NCBI GenBank assembly: GCA_020796225.1
Contig: CM036764.1
Coordinates: 21,342,733 to 21,406,732 of the forward strand
Reading direction: 5' to 3'
DNA from: Arion vulgaris
Taxonomy: Eukaryota; Mollusca; Gastropoda; Stylommatophora; Arionidae
Length of the DNA: 64,000 bases
The notes under the pieces are model-generated. The model searched no databases, was not told the DNA's origin, and saw nothing but the letters and a program-made list of their open reading frames with translations. Below, in pieces: positions 25,901-40,900 of the stretch (positions within the stretch are counted from its first letter, which is position 1; the number at the start of each line of letters is the position of its first letter). The translations under genes and the position numbers were made by a program.

Positions 25901-28900
25901 AATATCAATGTTACTGTTCTTCTAGAACTAAATTCTAATAATTTTACAGTTATGTGTAATTTAACTCCAAATCAATATAATAATGTTAATTCAACATTTG
26001 TCATTAATAATTAATCAATTAATTTTTTGGTTGAGCCACAGTAGCATAGTTTTTAGTGAATTCACTTCTTAGGCGCATGGTCTTGATTAAATTTCACAGT
26101 AGGCGCTGACAATTTTTCCAACTATACCGGCTCTCAGGTGGACCCAGCCTCAATTGAGTACCAGAAAAATCGCTGGAAAGAAAAGGCGGCTAGCGTGATT
26201 TTGACCACATCACCCATTGTGTGCCACCAGACAATAAAACATACAGGCCTTCTTTTCTCTAATCCTGTTTTGTCTCACATCATCAGAGTATGAAGAGATT
26301 TTTAGAACAGGCTTTTCTGTGTGTTTCATAAACAGTGTTTTTCGTTGCCTCTGTTATCTCTGAGGTCCACCTTTTGAGTGGTCACCTAAATACGACCGAA
26401 CACAGTATTACCCAATATTCCTTGAGGTATGAATAAAAAGATTCCTTTACTCTACTTTTACTGAATTTATTGCTACCGTATTGAACCTTACTTTTATCAT
26501 TTAAATTATTTGTAGTGAGCTGAACTATAATATTTATCAATTTTATTATCTAGAATGAAGTAGACCATAGCTTAAATAGTTATGTTAAATGTAATGAATT
26601 AAATATAATATTTATAATATAGCTTATCTGTAATGAAATGGACAATAATATTTAACAGTTAGGCTATGGGTATCGAATCAAGGTATAATATTTCTTAATT
26701 TAGTTATCTGTAATAAACTGTAATTTATTAAAGCTTATTTTTAAAAAACGCATAGAGTCTTTTTCTTGCTACATTAAGTACTTATTAATTGCTTTTTTAA
26801 AGTTTGTTGACTTTTAAAATTATCTTAAATTACCCAGCATGTAATTGCCTAAGATAATATTCCAATCAAAGATTGTTTTCAGAAATGGTTATAAATATCA
26901 GCGAAGACCCTTTGTTTCCTAGAAATAATGTCAGGCTTATTATTGTGAATAGTATTTAATATAAGAACAGCAGTATGGAGAAATTACTTGCAGACCTTAT
27001 GTTACGTATACAGTATGAGAAGAATATATATATTTATTGTGAAAACAGTTAAGAACTAATGCTGGTAAAGAATATGTTGAAAAGAAATAACTGTCTAGGA
27101 GTCTTGACATATTATTGTTTTTCTTTTTGATGTTTGTAACAGATTTACATATTTTCTTCTTTATCTCTCTAATGGTTAAAGCTTCCACTGAGATAGGCAA
27201 ATAACTTCCAGTTTGATTGCTTTGCGCTTATAATCTTTTTCCCCCTGCATATTTTAGAATGCTACATTTACTTAGGTATATATATATATACATGTTGCAG
27301 ACAAGGATTATCATATGTTTAATGTTTTCTTTACGCTCGTCCTACATGATTTTCATCTCAACCATTTAGTGATGGCGACTGATAATGTTAGAAAATGTGT
27401 TATAACTATTCTAAAATGGCTAAGATATTAGTTCATTTACTGATGGATTAGTGGTTCATACATGGGTGAGAGTGTATCTCCGACATAAGGGAAGTCTAGT
27501 GGTCTAGTTGGAACATTGGTGGACACATGTGCATTATAGCAAGGTAGCGTGGCCGAGCGGTCTAAGGCGCTGGTTTTAGGCACCAGTCTCTTCGGAGGCG
27601 TGGGTTCGAATCCCACCGCTGCCATTATTTTGGGGGACTGCCTAGAGTAGTTGATAGTAGCTCGGCCTGCTAGCTGTGAGACGCCTCATAGCTCGGGTTC
27701 GAACATACTGTCCGGCATTTGTTCGAGTCCCTGGTCTTACTCAGGACGATAACGTGAGTACCTCTGAAGTAGGAGAAAATCTGCCTGTATGGCGAAGGAA
27801 TACTAATTACGAGTACATTGAGCACACGGCTGCCAGTGTAAAGTAATTTACAATGTGCACCTGCTGCCATTGTAAGAAATTGGAAAAAACAGATTTTCAC
27901 GCAAAAATCAGTTTCAGAGATGGAACTCGTCTGAGTTGAAAGCGGACGAACAAAAAAAAAAAAACGTATGCTTATAACATTTCCCGATAAAATCAGATAA
28001 TAGCAGCTTGAAGAAGTATCGACATTTAAACATGGACTAGATACTATGAATTAGAATGAAGACTGGTAAATTTCTTCAGTACACTTGGTAGTAGGAGTGA
28101 GCTTGTTCCACTTAAAGGATTATGCAAAGAAAATAAGAATTAGATAATCATTGGAGGGCTGGGACCAGATTATAAGTTCAACTGAGAGAAAACAATATTA
28201 GAGAATCATTGAAGAAGAGAATACTAGACTGGGACCAGATCAGATGGACAACAGTTGAGAGAACAATATTAGAAAAACATTGAAGAAGAGAATACTAGAC
28301 TGGGACCAGATCAGAATAACAACAGTTGAGAGAACAATATTAGAAAATCATGGAACCAGATCAGAATGACAACAGTTGAGAGAACAATATTAGAGAATCA
28401 TTGAAGAAGTGAATACAATAGTTCGTTTCAAAATTCTGAACACACTAAGATTTAATTTGTAGTAAATCTACCGTGCATAACAGTAATTTTTGCCTACAGT
28501 TTTTTATACCTCACTAACTTACAGATTCATGTTTAAATAATTGGTAGGTAGTTTGGTTGATGCAAATAGCTTTTTGTTGTATAATTTTGCATAAGCACAA
28601 CAAAATGATAATCAAAGTTTAGAATTACAGTAATACACAAAATGGTGGGAATGTTTGCGTAGGCGTATCCTATTACATATTATAAAAAGCAATGTGACAC
28701 AGTGAACAAATGATATCTTGGGCTTCTATCAATGAAAATAAAAACTGTGTACATGCACAAATGACAATCGTTCGGATACGGTGCGAAATGATTAATTCCA
28801 TGGGATTCCCAATTTTCACCGGTGCTCAATTGCATGTTTAGCACGCAAATACGTCATTTAAAAAATACTTGACTCGTATTGTTAAACTTCTACATGTATA

Positions 28901-31900
28901 CCAAATCAACATTGCTGTTATTTTACTAATAATATATAAGTAAAATCTTACAGCACTAGAGCTTTGGTGGAAGAAAACCTTTTGAAGGTCGTCACTGTTA
29001 TCTATATAAAAATGTAAAAATCAAAAATTTCTGTAAAGTATATGATTTTATATCGGTCGATAAAGATGTTCACAAATTTTGGAAACGAGACTACAGATTG
29101 GAATCATGTTAGAAGAAAAATCACTAAGATAAATGTGTGGCACTTTCACTGTTCAGTATCTTCATGTCAGATTAGATAATGCGAGAAACAAACTACACAA
29201 GTCAATGTTGATTTACAATATGTTGAAAGTGTTTACTTACATATGAAACTAACATCACATATACATAACAAATGAATGATGATGATACATATGACATGTG
29301 ATGTCAAGATGAGACACACCGTCCAACATTACTTATCAGTACAGTGTGAATTGTGAATGCATTTATGTTACGTTACTCCACATTAATTAATCAAATTCAC
29401 AGGCATGTAAATGAGCGGACAGCCTTCCTACGCCGCACCCCATCTTACTCTAACCTGACAAGTCTGGAGTGGTCTGGAAAAAGGTTCTTGGAATATTTGT
29501 TTAATTAGCCTATTTTCTGTTGATATTTTGAGTTCCTTCATTTGGTGATAAGCATTAGGAATTGGTTTAGGGATATGCATTAGGCATTTGTTTGGGATGG
29601 TGCTTAGGGATTGGTTTAGGTGATATGCATTAGGGCATTTGTTTGGGATAGCATTAGGGCATTTGTTTGGGGATATGCATTAGGATTGGTTTAGGGATAT
29701 GCATTAGGACATTGGTTTGGGGATAAGCATTAGGGCATTGGTTTGGGATTAGCATTAAGGCATTGGTTTGGGGATAAGCATTAGGGCATTGGTTTGGGAT
29801 AAGCATTAGGGCATTGGTTTGTGGAATAGCATTAGGCATTGGTTTGGGGATAAGTTTAGGGCATTGGTTTGGGAATAAGCATTAGGCATTGGTTTGGGAT
29901 ATGCATTAGGGCATTGGTTTGGGATTTAGCATTAGGGCATTGGTTTAGGGATAAGCATTAGGGCATTTGTTTGATATGTTAGTTGAAACATTGATTTAAT
30001 GGTATGCATTAGAACATTGTGTATATAAGATATTGTACATATAATATATTTATATCGTAGACATACATGTCAGTTGGAATTGATATACATTTTTTGTTCA
30101 ATCCCAGTCGAAGATTGTAGCTTTTAGTTTTAATTGCATGCAGGACTGCATTTTTAGTTTTCTAAATTCTTGGTTCGGTTTGATAATACTGAAAATATAA
30201 TATTTTGTGTTGTGCTTTTTGTCATTGAAATGATCAGATCAGATATTTGTGTGGTGCACATTCAAGTGTTATTTTCATTGTGTTTTGTTTCATCGTGCAT
30301 ACTATAACTATAATCTGCTTGCTTTGCTTTTTTTGTTGTTGATTTGGAACCAATAATTTTCTACAGGGTGTTCAAGATAAAAGTAGCCCCTTTAAGGGAG
30401 TCAATCTGGCATATGTTTATGAAAATGATAAGGTTCAATTATGATGTAATATAGGTCAAGTGAGCGAGTCTTTTTGTGATGGTGTGTAATTATGATGCCG
30501 AAAGGGGAGATGAACAAATGTGACGAAGGACGAGCTAGTCAGAACCTGTAAATAGACAAAACACAATGCGTACTTGACGACTTTTAATTTGTCAATGGGG
30601 CTACTTTTATCTTGAACACGCTGTACAATTGTTTCTTTACTAATAGCTTTTTGTATTGGTAGATGTTCATTGGAATTCATATTTATTTATTTATCAACTT
30701 ATACATTAGTGTATCCAGATTTTATGTTGAACCCCTTCTCCTGATGTGTCTTTTTGTAAGTTAATGAATTCTTATCAATGTTGATTGTTGTTGGTATCAA
30801 CTTTTAGTATGTAGTTTCTGACAAATGCATGAATATTAATGTATCTTATTCTCATGCTACAAAGATGTCAATGAATGAATGGGGTTTCTTATACTACATG
30901 TACAGTCACTTCTTCATAATGTAAACATTAGAACATTGCTGTACATTAGAACATTGCTGTACATTGACATTGAACATTAATGCTGTACATTAGAACATTG
31001 CTATACATTAAAACATAGTGCTACAAAGATGTCAATGAATGAATGGGGTTTTTTATACTACATGTACAGTCACTTCTTCATAATGTAAACATTAGAGTAT
31101 TGCTGTACATTAGAACATTGCTATACATTAAAACATTGCTGTACATTAGAACATTGCTATACACATTAGAACATTGCTGTACACTAAAACATGAACACAT
31201 TGACATTAGAACATTGCTATACATTAGAACATTGCTATACATTAGAACATTGCTATACACTAGAACATTGCTGTATATTAGAACATCGCTATACACATTA
31301 GACATTGCTGTACATTAGGACATCGCTGTAAGATCGTGGAGACTTTTGTACATCATTTTCTATATATGTCTTTTTATTTTCACAATAGGATAACTAATAT
31401 ATCATAACTTTTTTCAGAACACTTCTATATCAAGATCTCAGAATACGAACACTACATTATTACTTTCTCAGTATAAGATCATTACAATACTACTTTCTCA
31501 GAATATGAACATTACAATACTACTTTCTCAGAATATGAACATTACAATACTACTTTCTCAGAATATGAACATTACAATACTACTTTCTCAGAATATGAAC
31601 ATTACAATACTACTTTCTCAGAATATGATCATTACAATACTACTTTCTCAAAATATGAACATTACAATACTACTTTTTCAGAATATGATCATTACAATAC
31701 TGCTTTCTCAGAATATGATCATTACAATACTACTTTCTCAGAATATGATCATTACAATACTACTTTCTCAGAATATGAACATTACAATACTACTTTCTCA
31801 GAATATGATCATTACAATACTACTTTCTCAGAATATGATCATTACAATACTACTTTCTCAGAATATGAACATTACAATACTACTTTCTCAGAATATGATC

Positions 31901-34900
31901 ATTACAATACTACTTTCTCAGAATATGATCATTACAATACTACTTTCTTAGAATATGAACATTATAATACTACTTTCTCAAAATATATGAACATTACAAT
32001 ACTACTTTTTCAGAATATGAACATTACAATACTACTTTCTCAGAATATGAACATTACAATATTACTTTCTCAGAATATGAACATTACAATACTACTTTCC
32101 AAAATGAATTACAATACTACTTTTAGAATGAACATTACAATATCTTTCAGAAAAGAACATTACAATACTACTTTCTCAGAATAGGAACACTACAATACTA
32201 CTTTCTCAGAATATGAACATTTTCTTAGGATATTATCTCAGGATATGAACACTACAATACAACTTTCTCAGAATATTAACACTACAGAATATGATGGTAG
32301 TTATATTGCTCTCATGTGAATCTTAGGGCTACAACACCGAAATAAGCATCTAATTGTTTGTACTACTCATGTCATTGAAAAAATCTGGCCAGCAATGGCG
32401 GAATGCTGGAGGGCCATTCAGAGTCCGGACTGTTTGATTCTGAACACGACTTTGCTAGCGCATTTCTGCCATGTTTGGTCAGGTATTTTCCGGTTTTGTT
32501 TGCCGAGCTACTGAGTTAGTGCTTGAGCAACGCTGGGAGCTATGAATGTTACATGGAATGTATTTTGCTGTGTCAACCATGCGTGTGTTGTGTGTATTCA
32601 GAAAATGGCGGACAGTGGTTATGACGAACAAACTTAATCTGCCATATGCAGTTATATTGCAGGTGCAGAAAACTGGATTTTGTCATGATTGATGTTCCCT
32701 TCGACAAGAATTGCAATTCAAGTGATGAACAGTTTTGTGTTGCTACATCAGCGACGGCCATATGCATTTTATGCAGTGCAGGTTGCTTTTTGTGGCTGTA
32801 CGCGGCTGTTTCATTCTGGAATTAGTTCACACAGGAAACATTTCACAGTTGTTAGCATTTTGTGTGATTTTCATTGGCACAGAAACAGAGCAATTATGGG
32901 GTGACCCGTTGCAGTGAAGTTGGAACCGTACTTATGAACTATGAACTCAGAACACCGACCAGAACCATAAAATTCATCTACATGGTGCATCCTGGAAACA
33001 AGTAAATACAAGGTGTGCAGCAACGATCGTACTGACTTTCTTGCAAACTATGCCCCAACTCAAGCGGACAGAAGTATGGACAGAGCCGATGTCATCAGTG
33101 CAGTACCCGATCATTTATGTGATATGGAGGAGTCTATGACACTAGAACAAGAGCGAGAATTAGGAGTTAAGTCTGGACATGCCAGACACTGTCGTCTTTG
33201 TGAAAGAGAGAAAATATAGTAATCAACTTCTCATGGGTACCGTGAGCAAGTGGACATTGGCATGACTGCTGCAGCGGAGGATGGAGCACATATCTTCTTC
33301 TTCTTCTTTGCGTCGTTCTTTACGACCAATTTTAATCACTCTTTGTGATATGTTTATCTTTGCCAAGAACGTTGCACATTGGTTTGGTAGGACCCTAAAT
33401 GCATAGACTTTGACACGTTTAGGACATGTACATCCGATTTCAGCCAAACCTCCTTAGTCGCCTTTTACGACATGCGGGCAGGTAACAGTGGTTCTATTCT
33501 TTACACCCCAAATTTGGGCCCGGTAACCACTCGGGGAGGAGCACATATGGGAATGCACTATGACGTTGATCACATAACATAACATAATATAACAAGGTGT
33601 ACAATTTATCTGTTCAAATGCTTTAAGTGAGAGATACAGGAAGATAATGCATGACTTAGACACGTTATCTCTGAAAACCTGTACCAAGGTTCCCAACAAC
33701 CAGCTAGTTCATCTTTCAGTTTGATATTAGCCCCAGACAATGGCCTCCACCACCCACACACTCATCTGTACATTGAACTATCATCCATGACAGCACATGG
33801 CTTGTCCTACAGAGTAGTTGATCAAGCTAACTTCAGTGCTAACTTATATTATCATGTATTATGTCTTCTAAGATGTAGCACATTATTCCATGTTTATCCT
33901 GACTAAGGCATTATGTTCAATGTATGTTAGAAACCAGAAAGTCGTTATAGTGGAAGACCTGATTTTAGTTGCGTAAGGTAACAGACATCATGTCGATGTT
34001 ATAATAGAACTAATGAAGATATTCATGCATGTATAATTTTGTTCATTGTCATTATTCATTAACTTAATGAAAGACATGTGTCAGTGTTCTTCTTCTTTTT
34101 GTCGTCACACTGCTACCGGGTTGTTGCCCAGTGTCGTGGTTTTCTGTTTTTGTCTTGTGCTGTTCTGGTGGCTTGTGTGATTGTTATTTTGGCTCTTTGA
34201 CAGGATTCAATGACAGTGTTGATATTGTAATATTATTTGAATGACAAGCACATCATCGTTGATGTTATACGAATATGAAAACTACTAAAGAGTCAAAATG
34301 TCAGGATGAGACAGTTTTACAAAAGAAAAGTAACAATGTTGACTTTATCATGATATGTCTTCTTGACAAATTAATCAAATAAAAAATTGGACACAAGTAG
34401 CTAAGTTTTGGGAACAAATAATTTATGTTAAAAAATATTATTTGAATGTTCTGGTAAATACTTTGATAACGTTTTTGAAATATAAAAAATGCGTTTTTTG
34501 TTTTGTTTCTAGAGACTGTTTTGTAATTTTGCATTATATTGTTAATGGAAATGAGAAGACTTATTTTTGTATTCACCATAACTATTGGAAGGAAGAATGT
34601 CGTTCTTAATTTTGTAAGTTTCTTGCAGGGGCTCACAAGGGTAGCAAAGAATAGTACCACTGCAACCCACAAGGCGACTAAAGTAGGACATATGGAAGCT
34701 ACTCTAATAAATAAAAAGTATCACAGAAATCGAAAGTGCTGGCCTACTTATAGGTGCATAACTGGCACAATCGCTTTTAGGCTCGGATCACATAAAAATC
34801 ACAAAAAGTGGTTAACAAGTGGTCGATATGGAGCGCTAGAAGAAGATTCTTAATTTTTTTAATTGCCCTATACAAATTTATATTTTCTATATTATGCTAT

Positions 34901-37900
34901 TTCTGATTTGTCTTCATGGTTTAACATCCATACTGTTTCATTTGAACAGACATCAGCAGCACGATAAGGGGCTTCTGAACTCGATATCTCAGAGCAGCAT
35001 GGGCTCCAATGTTGGACTGAATAATTCTTCAAGCCAGAATTCTGTACCAGAAAAGAAGCAGAAGGACGGCAAGGGTGCTGCTAAACTGGAAATGGTGAAA
35101 GTTGATGTAGACAACAACATGGTAAGAGTGTGAATTTAAAAGTGTTGTTTTGTTTTACCAGGGTGTTCAAGATAAAAGCAACCCAGTAAAGTTAGCCAAT
35201 CTGGCAACTGTTTATGAAAATGAGAAGGTTCAATTATGACATAGTATAGATCAAGTGAGCAAGTCTTTTTGTGATAGTGTGTAATTATGGTGCTGGAAGG
35301 GGTGATGTACAAATGTGATGAAAGGACCAGCTACTCAAAACCGGTTTAAATAGTATATAGACAAAACACAATGCATACCTGGCAACTTTTGATTTGTCAA
35401 TGGGGCTGCTTTTATTTTGAACACCCTGTAGTATATGCATGCATGTATACATATCTAATTACATAGGTAAAGAATGTAAACTCGTACTTTCGGTTTGGAA
35501 CAGCAACAAGACCAGCATCATGTCTCATTATTAGCATATGAGTATATACATAATGTTTAGCCCATTTTAAACATAAGACTAGTCTTCATTATGCTAAATA
35601 TTGATAGTTATACGTATATAAACGGGGACTGGAAATATATAGTATTATCGTGCATGTAACTGAAATGGATGTATTGTTTCATCATTGATCCAACAGATGG
35701 TTTATCTGCCTTTCAGATAATAGTACTTGCAAATTTATTCCCCTTATAATCCTTTGTATATTTTTTTTTGGTCAATGTTTCATTTAATGTTAACCAATCA
35801 TATTAGTGTTTTATTTTAAAAATTTGCTTGTACAAGGTGTTTTTAAAATCAATTTTCTCATCATATTCAACTGTAATGTTTTGACATTTTGTTTTAATTG
35901 CATTCATCTTTCCTCCTTCTTTTCTCTAAACTTGTTTTGCCTCACAGTGTCAGGACAAGAGGCAATTTCTAGAACAGGTTTTTGTGTACACTTCATAAAT
36001 AGTATTTCTCACCGCCTCTGCTATTTCTGAGCCCCACCTTTTGCATGGATGGCGTTTTGTTTTTATATCTATTGTATCAGAGTAGCATTGCTCTTTGAGG
36101 CACACTTTCTGTTGGTAATCTGCTTATGTGGAGGAACCCTTTAAATTGTTGTTTCTTGATAAAATTCAGTACTGATGTTGTTTATGCTTGTTAAATTATT
36201 TCAAAGTTTGTAATAACCACTTAAATTAACACATTGTGCATGTACTCCTAAACAACAGATTCACATTTTTATATTACAAACTTGACTGCTTCTAATTGTG
36301 CTATAAATCTGATATTTTCTTTAGTTGAATCATTGTTCTTTTATCAAAATATTTAGATGTAGACTGCGCTGTTTGTTTTTACTAGTAAACATGTGTGTAA
36401 ATTTAAAGTACAGGGTGTTCAAGATAATTGCAGCCCCATTGACAATTCGAAAGTTTCCAGGTACAGCATTGAGTTGTGTTTATTTACTATTTAAACCGGT
36501 TCTGACTAGCTCGTCCTACGTCACATTTGTTCATCGTCCCTTCCCGCACCACAATTACACACCATCACACAACCTTGACCTATACTACATCATAACGGAA
36601 CCTTCCCATTTCCATACATATATGCCAGATTAGCTCCATTCACGTGCTGCTTTTAAGTTGAACACCCTGTAGCATGCAAAATAGATTGTAATTAGAAATG
36701 TAATGAAACATTTTTTTGACAATTGGCTTTCTGTAGTCATCTGAAGTGGCACGATATTTTTGTTTATCATTAGTGAACATTGTGTGTGAATACAGTTAAC
36801 ATGGCAGTGAACAGATTTTGTATTGTTTTCAAAACACTCATTGGTCTCTCAATGTCTATTATATATATAAATTACAATGCATGTGTTTTGCAGTGAAATT
36901 TTATGTATGGGGTACATGTTGTATTTTAGTGAACCTTTTATACTCTATATAATTTATGATTATATTTATTTTGCCCTGGATAGAGAAGAAAAATATTGAC
37001 ATTGTAGAAAACATGTACCTGGACATTGAGGAACATTGACTCATAACTAACATCATGTCTCGGAAACTGAAATAGTTCAGTCATATTGCATGGAGAGAAC
37101 AGCATTGAAGGATATGGTTCCTGGAAGATAAAGCAGGGGACAACCAAGATAATGGTGGCAACATTGAACATGACGTTGAATGAAGCCGGATAACATGCTA
37201 GAAACCAACAGTTTTCAGGCAGGCTGTGATGAATGCAACGTTTTTTCAAGTACATGAATGTTAATTTATGAAAATATATTACGTTTTTTTTCTATTCTTA
37301 GTGTTTTGTCAGAAACATCAGAAATATTGTATAATTTCTTAATGATTATTCATTTAGTTACATGTCTTGAGATAATTTTAATGCAGTTTGGTATAGCTCA
37401 ATGATAGTAAACTATATTTGCTCATCAGTGGACAGTGCTCAGTTCCAGAATTGTATTGTTATTTTTTGTGAATATAAACACCAACATGCATATAATTTGC
37501 TGCCCTTTTATATATGCTTCAGATGTTTAGAAACATCATTCTTCTACTGTTACTGATTATTTTATCAGTTATACTTTTGATCCTTTTTTTTAAAAAGAAA
37601 ATAAACACAAACATTCTTCAGCCATTTCTTGCCCCAAAAATGAACTATTGTAATGTGTCATTGATCAGTTTTCCTTTTTCTTCTGCTCTGTTTGTGTTTG
37701 GAATTTTGGACGAAACTTTTCTATTGTCTCATTTGTTCATGAATGTGTATATTAATAACTGTGAGCGATATTGTTATATTCTATGCACATTACAGGTCTT
37801 TCTGTATCGAGTAGATGAGGTAGGAACCAGTTGCAAGTCATGCATTTTGATGCTGTGTGTGTTAGATTGCAAGCTGCATTAAATTATCTTACAACTTTGA

Positions 37901-40900
37901 GATTAAACACTCAACCACTTTCCTACCATATTTTCACCAAGCGTTTTAACACTTTGTTGTGTGTTTAAATGTGTTGAATTTTGTTTTGTGAAAATTTGAT
38001 ACATTTTATATTTTTTAATTTGATTGAGTATACACTTTGGTTTATCATTTGTACATATTAAATGCAGTTACAATTAATGTTTTTTTCCATTTTTAAATGA
38101 TTGTTTTGCATTATAATTCATGTTGAAAGTTTGTTATTGCATCTAACAGCTGTTTTTAAACAGATGTCGTTCCTAGTAAACTTACTCTAGGATCTTGTCC
38201 CTCACTTCAAAATTATTCAGATATTCCTGCATGAAATGTTCAGGTTATTTGTCTTGTGATCCCTGATCTTAATGTAGGTGAGATCAAGATCCTAGTTCTA
38301 TAAGAGACGGGCGATAAAATATAGTTTTCATGTTCAAGTTGAGAACACAAAATAACAATTGACAGTTTAAAAAATTGATGTGAGTAGGCTGAATAGGTGG
38401 TGCCTATGACTTTGGGGATAGTGACTTGGTCTATTAACCCCGACGTTCTAATGTCGAATCACACTGCGTACAGTTTGGTTGCAAATTGTTTCGCATGGAT
38501 TTTTACAAAGGACGATGGCACCACCCGTTCAGAAAGCAATGGCAAACTACTGAACGTAAAAATGCCTAGAAAAATCACAAAATCACAACAGTGTTAAAAA
38601 GCTGGAGTTGATTCGCAAAGTCCTGTAAAGGATATGCAATTAACTAGGCTGAATAGTCACTGCCCGTGCACAATTACTTAAAATTAAAATAAACCATACC
38701 ATACCTTCTTCTGTCTTTAGTCTTCTGCTGTATTGGTTTTTGTCTTGCTCTCTTTAACAATTGAATCTATACAGCACATCTGGATATATGAAATGATACA
38801 TTGTACAAGTAACACTGGACATCTGAGTGTTACGATGAAGAAATTGTTTTACCAGCAAGCCACAGGAACAATTTGCATGCATACCCTTTGACATCTGCTT
38901 GAGGAAGGTGGAACACAAATATGAATGTGCCCAGAGTGCTATGACGTATGTTTAGTAACCAGTAGCCTTGTGTGCTATGAAATGATTAATGTAATATTAG
39001 ATCAGTTACATGAGGACTATCATCATAGCACTTCAGACATGTCCAATGGTGCTCTCGACTCCGCCTCTCCCCAACAAATCCAGCAGCGTCCAGTGGCCCA
39101 ACACGCCAGTTCCGATATTTATTAATCAATCTGTTTGCATATTTTGGATATCATTCTTTTCGGGCTGTAGGTCAACCAATATCAATACCCATCTCCTCCC
39201 AATCTTGATCAGTGACTTCGATTCACAACCCTGAAACTCCTCTGTTTGAAAAGACTCTCACTGTTTTAAGAAAGTTATTTCAGTTCATTGCAGCTCCCTC
39301 TAATATTGTAGCCATTCCAGCCAATCTATCAGCTCATTCGTTACCACCGACTCCTGCATGCCTAGGGACAATGTTAGATACACTTTGGACTTAAACATAA
39401 CACAGTTATTTTAATGTTGGCATTATTGGATAGTTAGTACACTGACTTCTCAATAGCAAAATAAACATGTTTTCTCACTATTGTCTGTAAGCACCAGCCT
39501 GCATGGTTGTATTTGAATACTTAAGAAAGAGAATTGGTCACATCCTCATCAATTTCTATAATGTTGCTCTGTAAAGTATCATCCTTTTCTTCATTTGCTT
39601 TGATAAGAGCATCTGTTACTTTCAATTTACTGCTCATCATGTGATTTCTTTGGCATTTGACCCAAAACATTTGTTTTCATTGTGCCATATTTGGGACCAG
39701 GTTTACCTTCCCTTTTCATTCCATACTCACACATATTGAGGCTGTGGTAATGCAGCATGTTACCAGGTTCACCACCTAGATTAGAGTAGGTTTCTGGTCG
39801 GTTCTAGTTCATAGACTCGAATCTGACTGTGTCGTAGATCCCGAAGAACATCCCTAATGTAGCATGTATCTTGCTGTTATATGTTTATAGTATGGACAGA
39901 AAAACTAATAGGATACTGTGTGGTAGCAACTAACTGTCTTCATTGTAACCGCTGAGATAACTGGCATGATACATTCGCTAGTGATAACTTACATACAGTG
40001 TCAATGTTGTCATCATCATCATGTAGCTAGTCCTTAACAGTACATTGCTCATCGAGCCTGACTGGAAGACTCGATTTCTAGCATGTTTATCTCTGCCTTT
40101 TCCAATGCCATGTTCAAGGTTTCCTTAATGTTTTTGTTGCCACTATCATCTTGGTGGATCCCTGCTTCATCTTCCAGGAATCAAATACTCCATTAATGTT
40201 CTATACAAAGTACTTATGACGTTTAATGGGACTAAATTATTTCAATTTTGGGGAGATGTTTACTTTTTTCTTTAACAAAAAATTACTTGTTTAGTATCTT
40301 CTTCTTCTTCTTCTTTTGTCGTCACACTGCTACGGTGTTACCAGTGTTGTCCCCTCGGTGTTCCCAGTGTCGTACACTGCTACGTTGTGCCAGGTCGCAC
40401 ACTGCTCGGGTTGTTGCCCAGTGTCGTCACACTGCTACCGGGTTGTTGCCCAGTGTCATGATTTTCTGTTTTTGTCTTGCGCTGTTCTGGTGGCTTGTGT
40501 GATTGTTATCTTTGCTCTTTCACAGGATTCTGCTACGCCATCTAACCATCTTTTCCGTGGTCTTCCTCTTGCCTTCTTTCCCGATGTTCTGTTGTAGAAG
40601 ACTCTGTATACTGTGGAGTTTGGATGCATTCTTATCAAGTGGCCAAACCACTTCATTCTTTGTTTCTCTATGTAATTCAAGCAAGGTTTAAAAGAAAAGA
40701 CAGAATCACCATCAGCATAAGTTGGCACAAAACCTTGCTTGAATTACATAGAGAAACTTGTTTAGTATCAACAAGAGAATATGAGTACCACCATCAAAAA
40801 GAATCGCTGGAGGTGGATCAGACATGTGATACGCATGGTGACTAACTCTGTCACGAAAACTGCACTGAGATGGACACCAGAGGGCACACAAGAAACTGGA

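Noticed and set aside
31505..32184. 148-codon periodic frame (NITILLSQN repeats)
   Set aside because: Translation of the 30-bp minisatellite, not a gene.
34301..34672. 123-codon - frame
   Set aside because: AT-rich, Lys/Asn/Ile/Phe composition, runs into SINE-C; no family resemblance.
37514..37882. 122-codon hydrophobic + frame, possibly a membrane protein
   Set aside because: It reflects T-rich sequence, has no recognisable family and fits no splice phase of the host gene.
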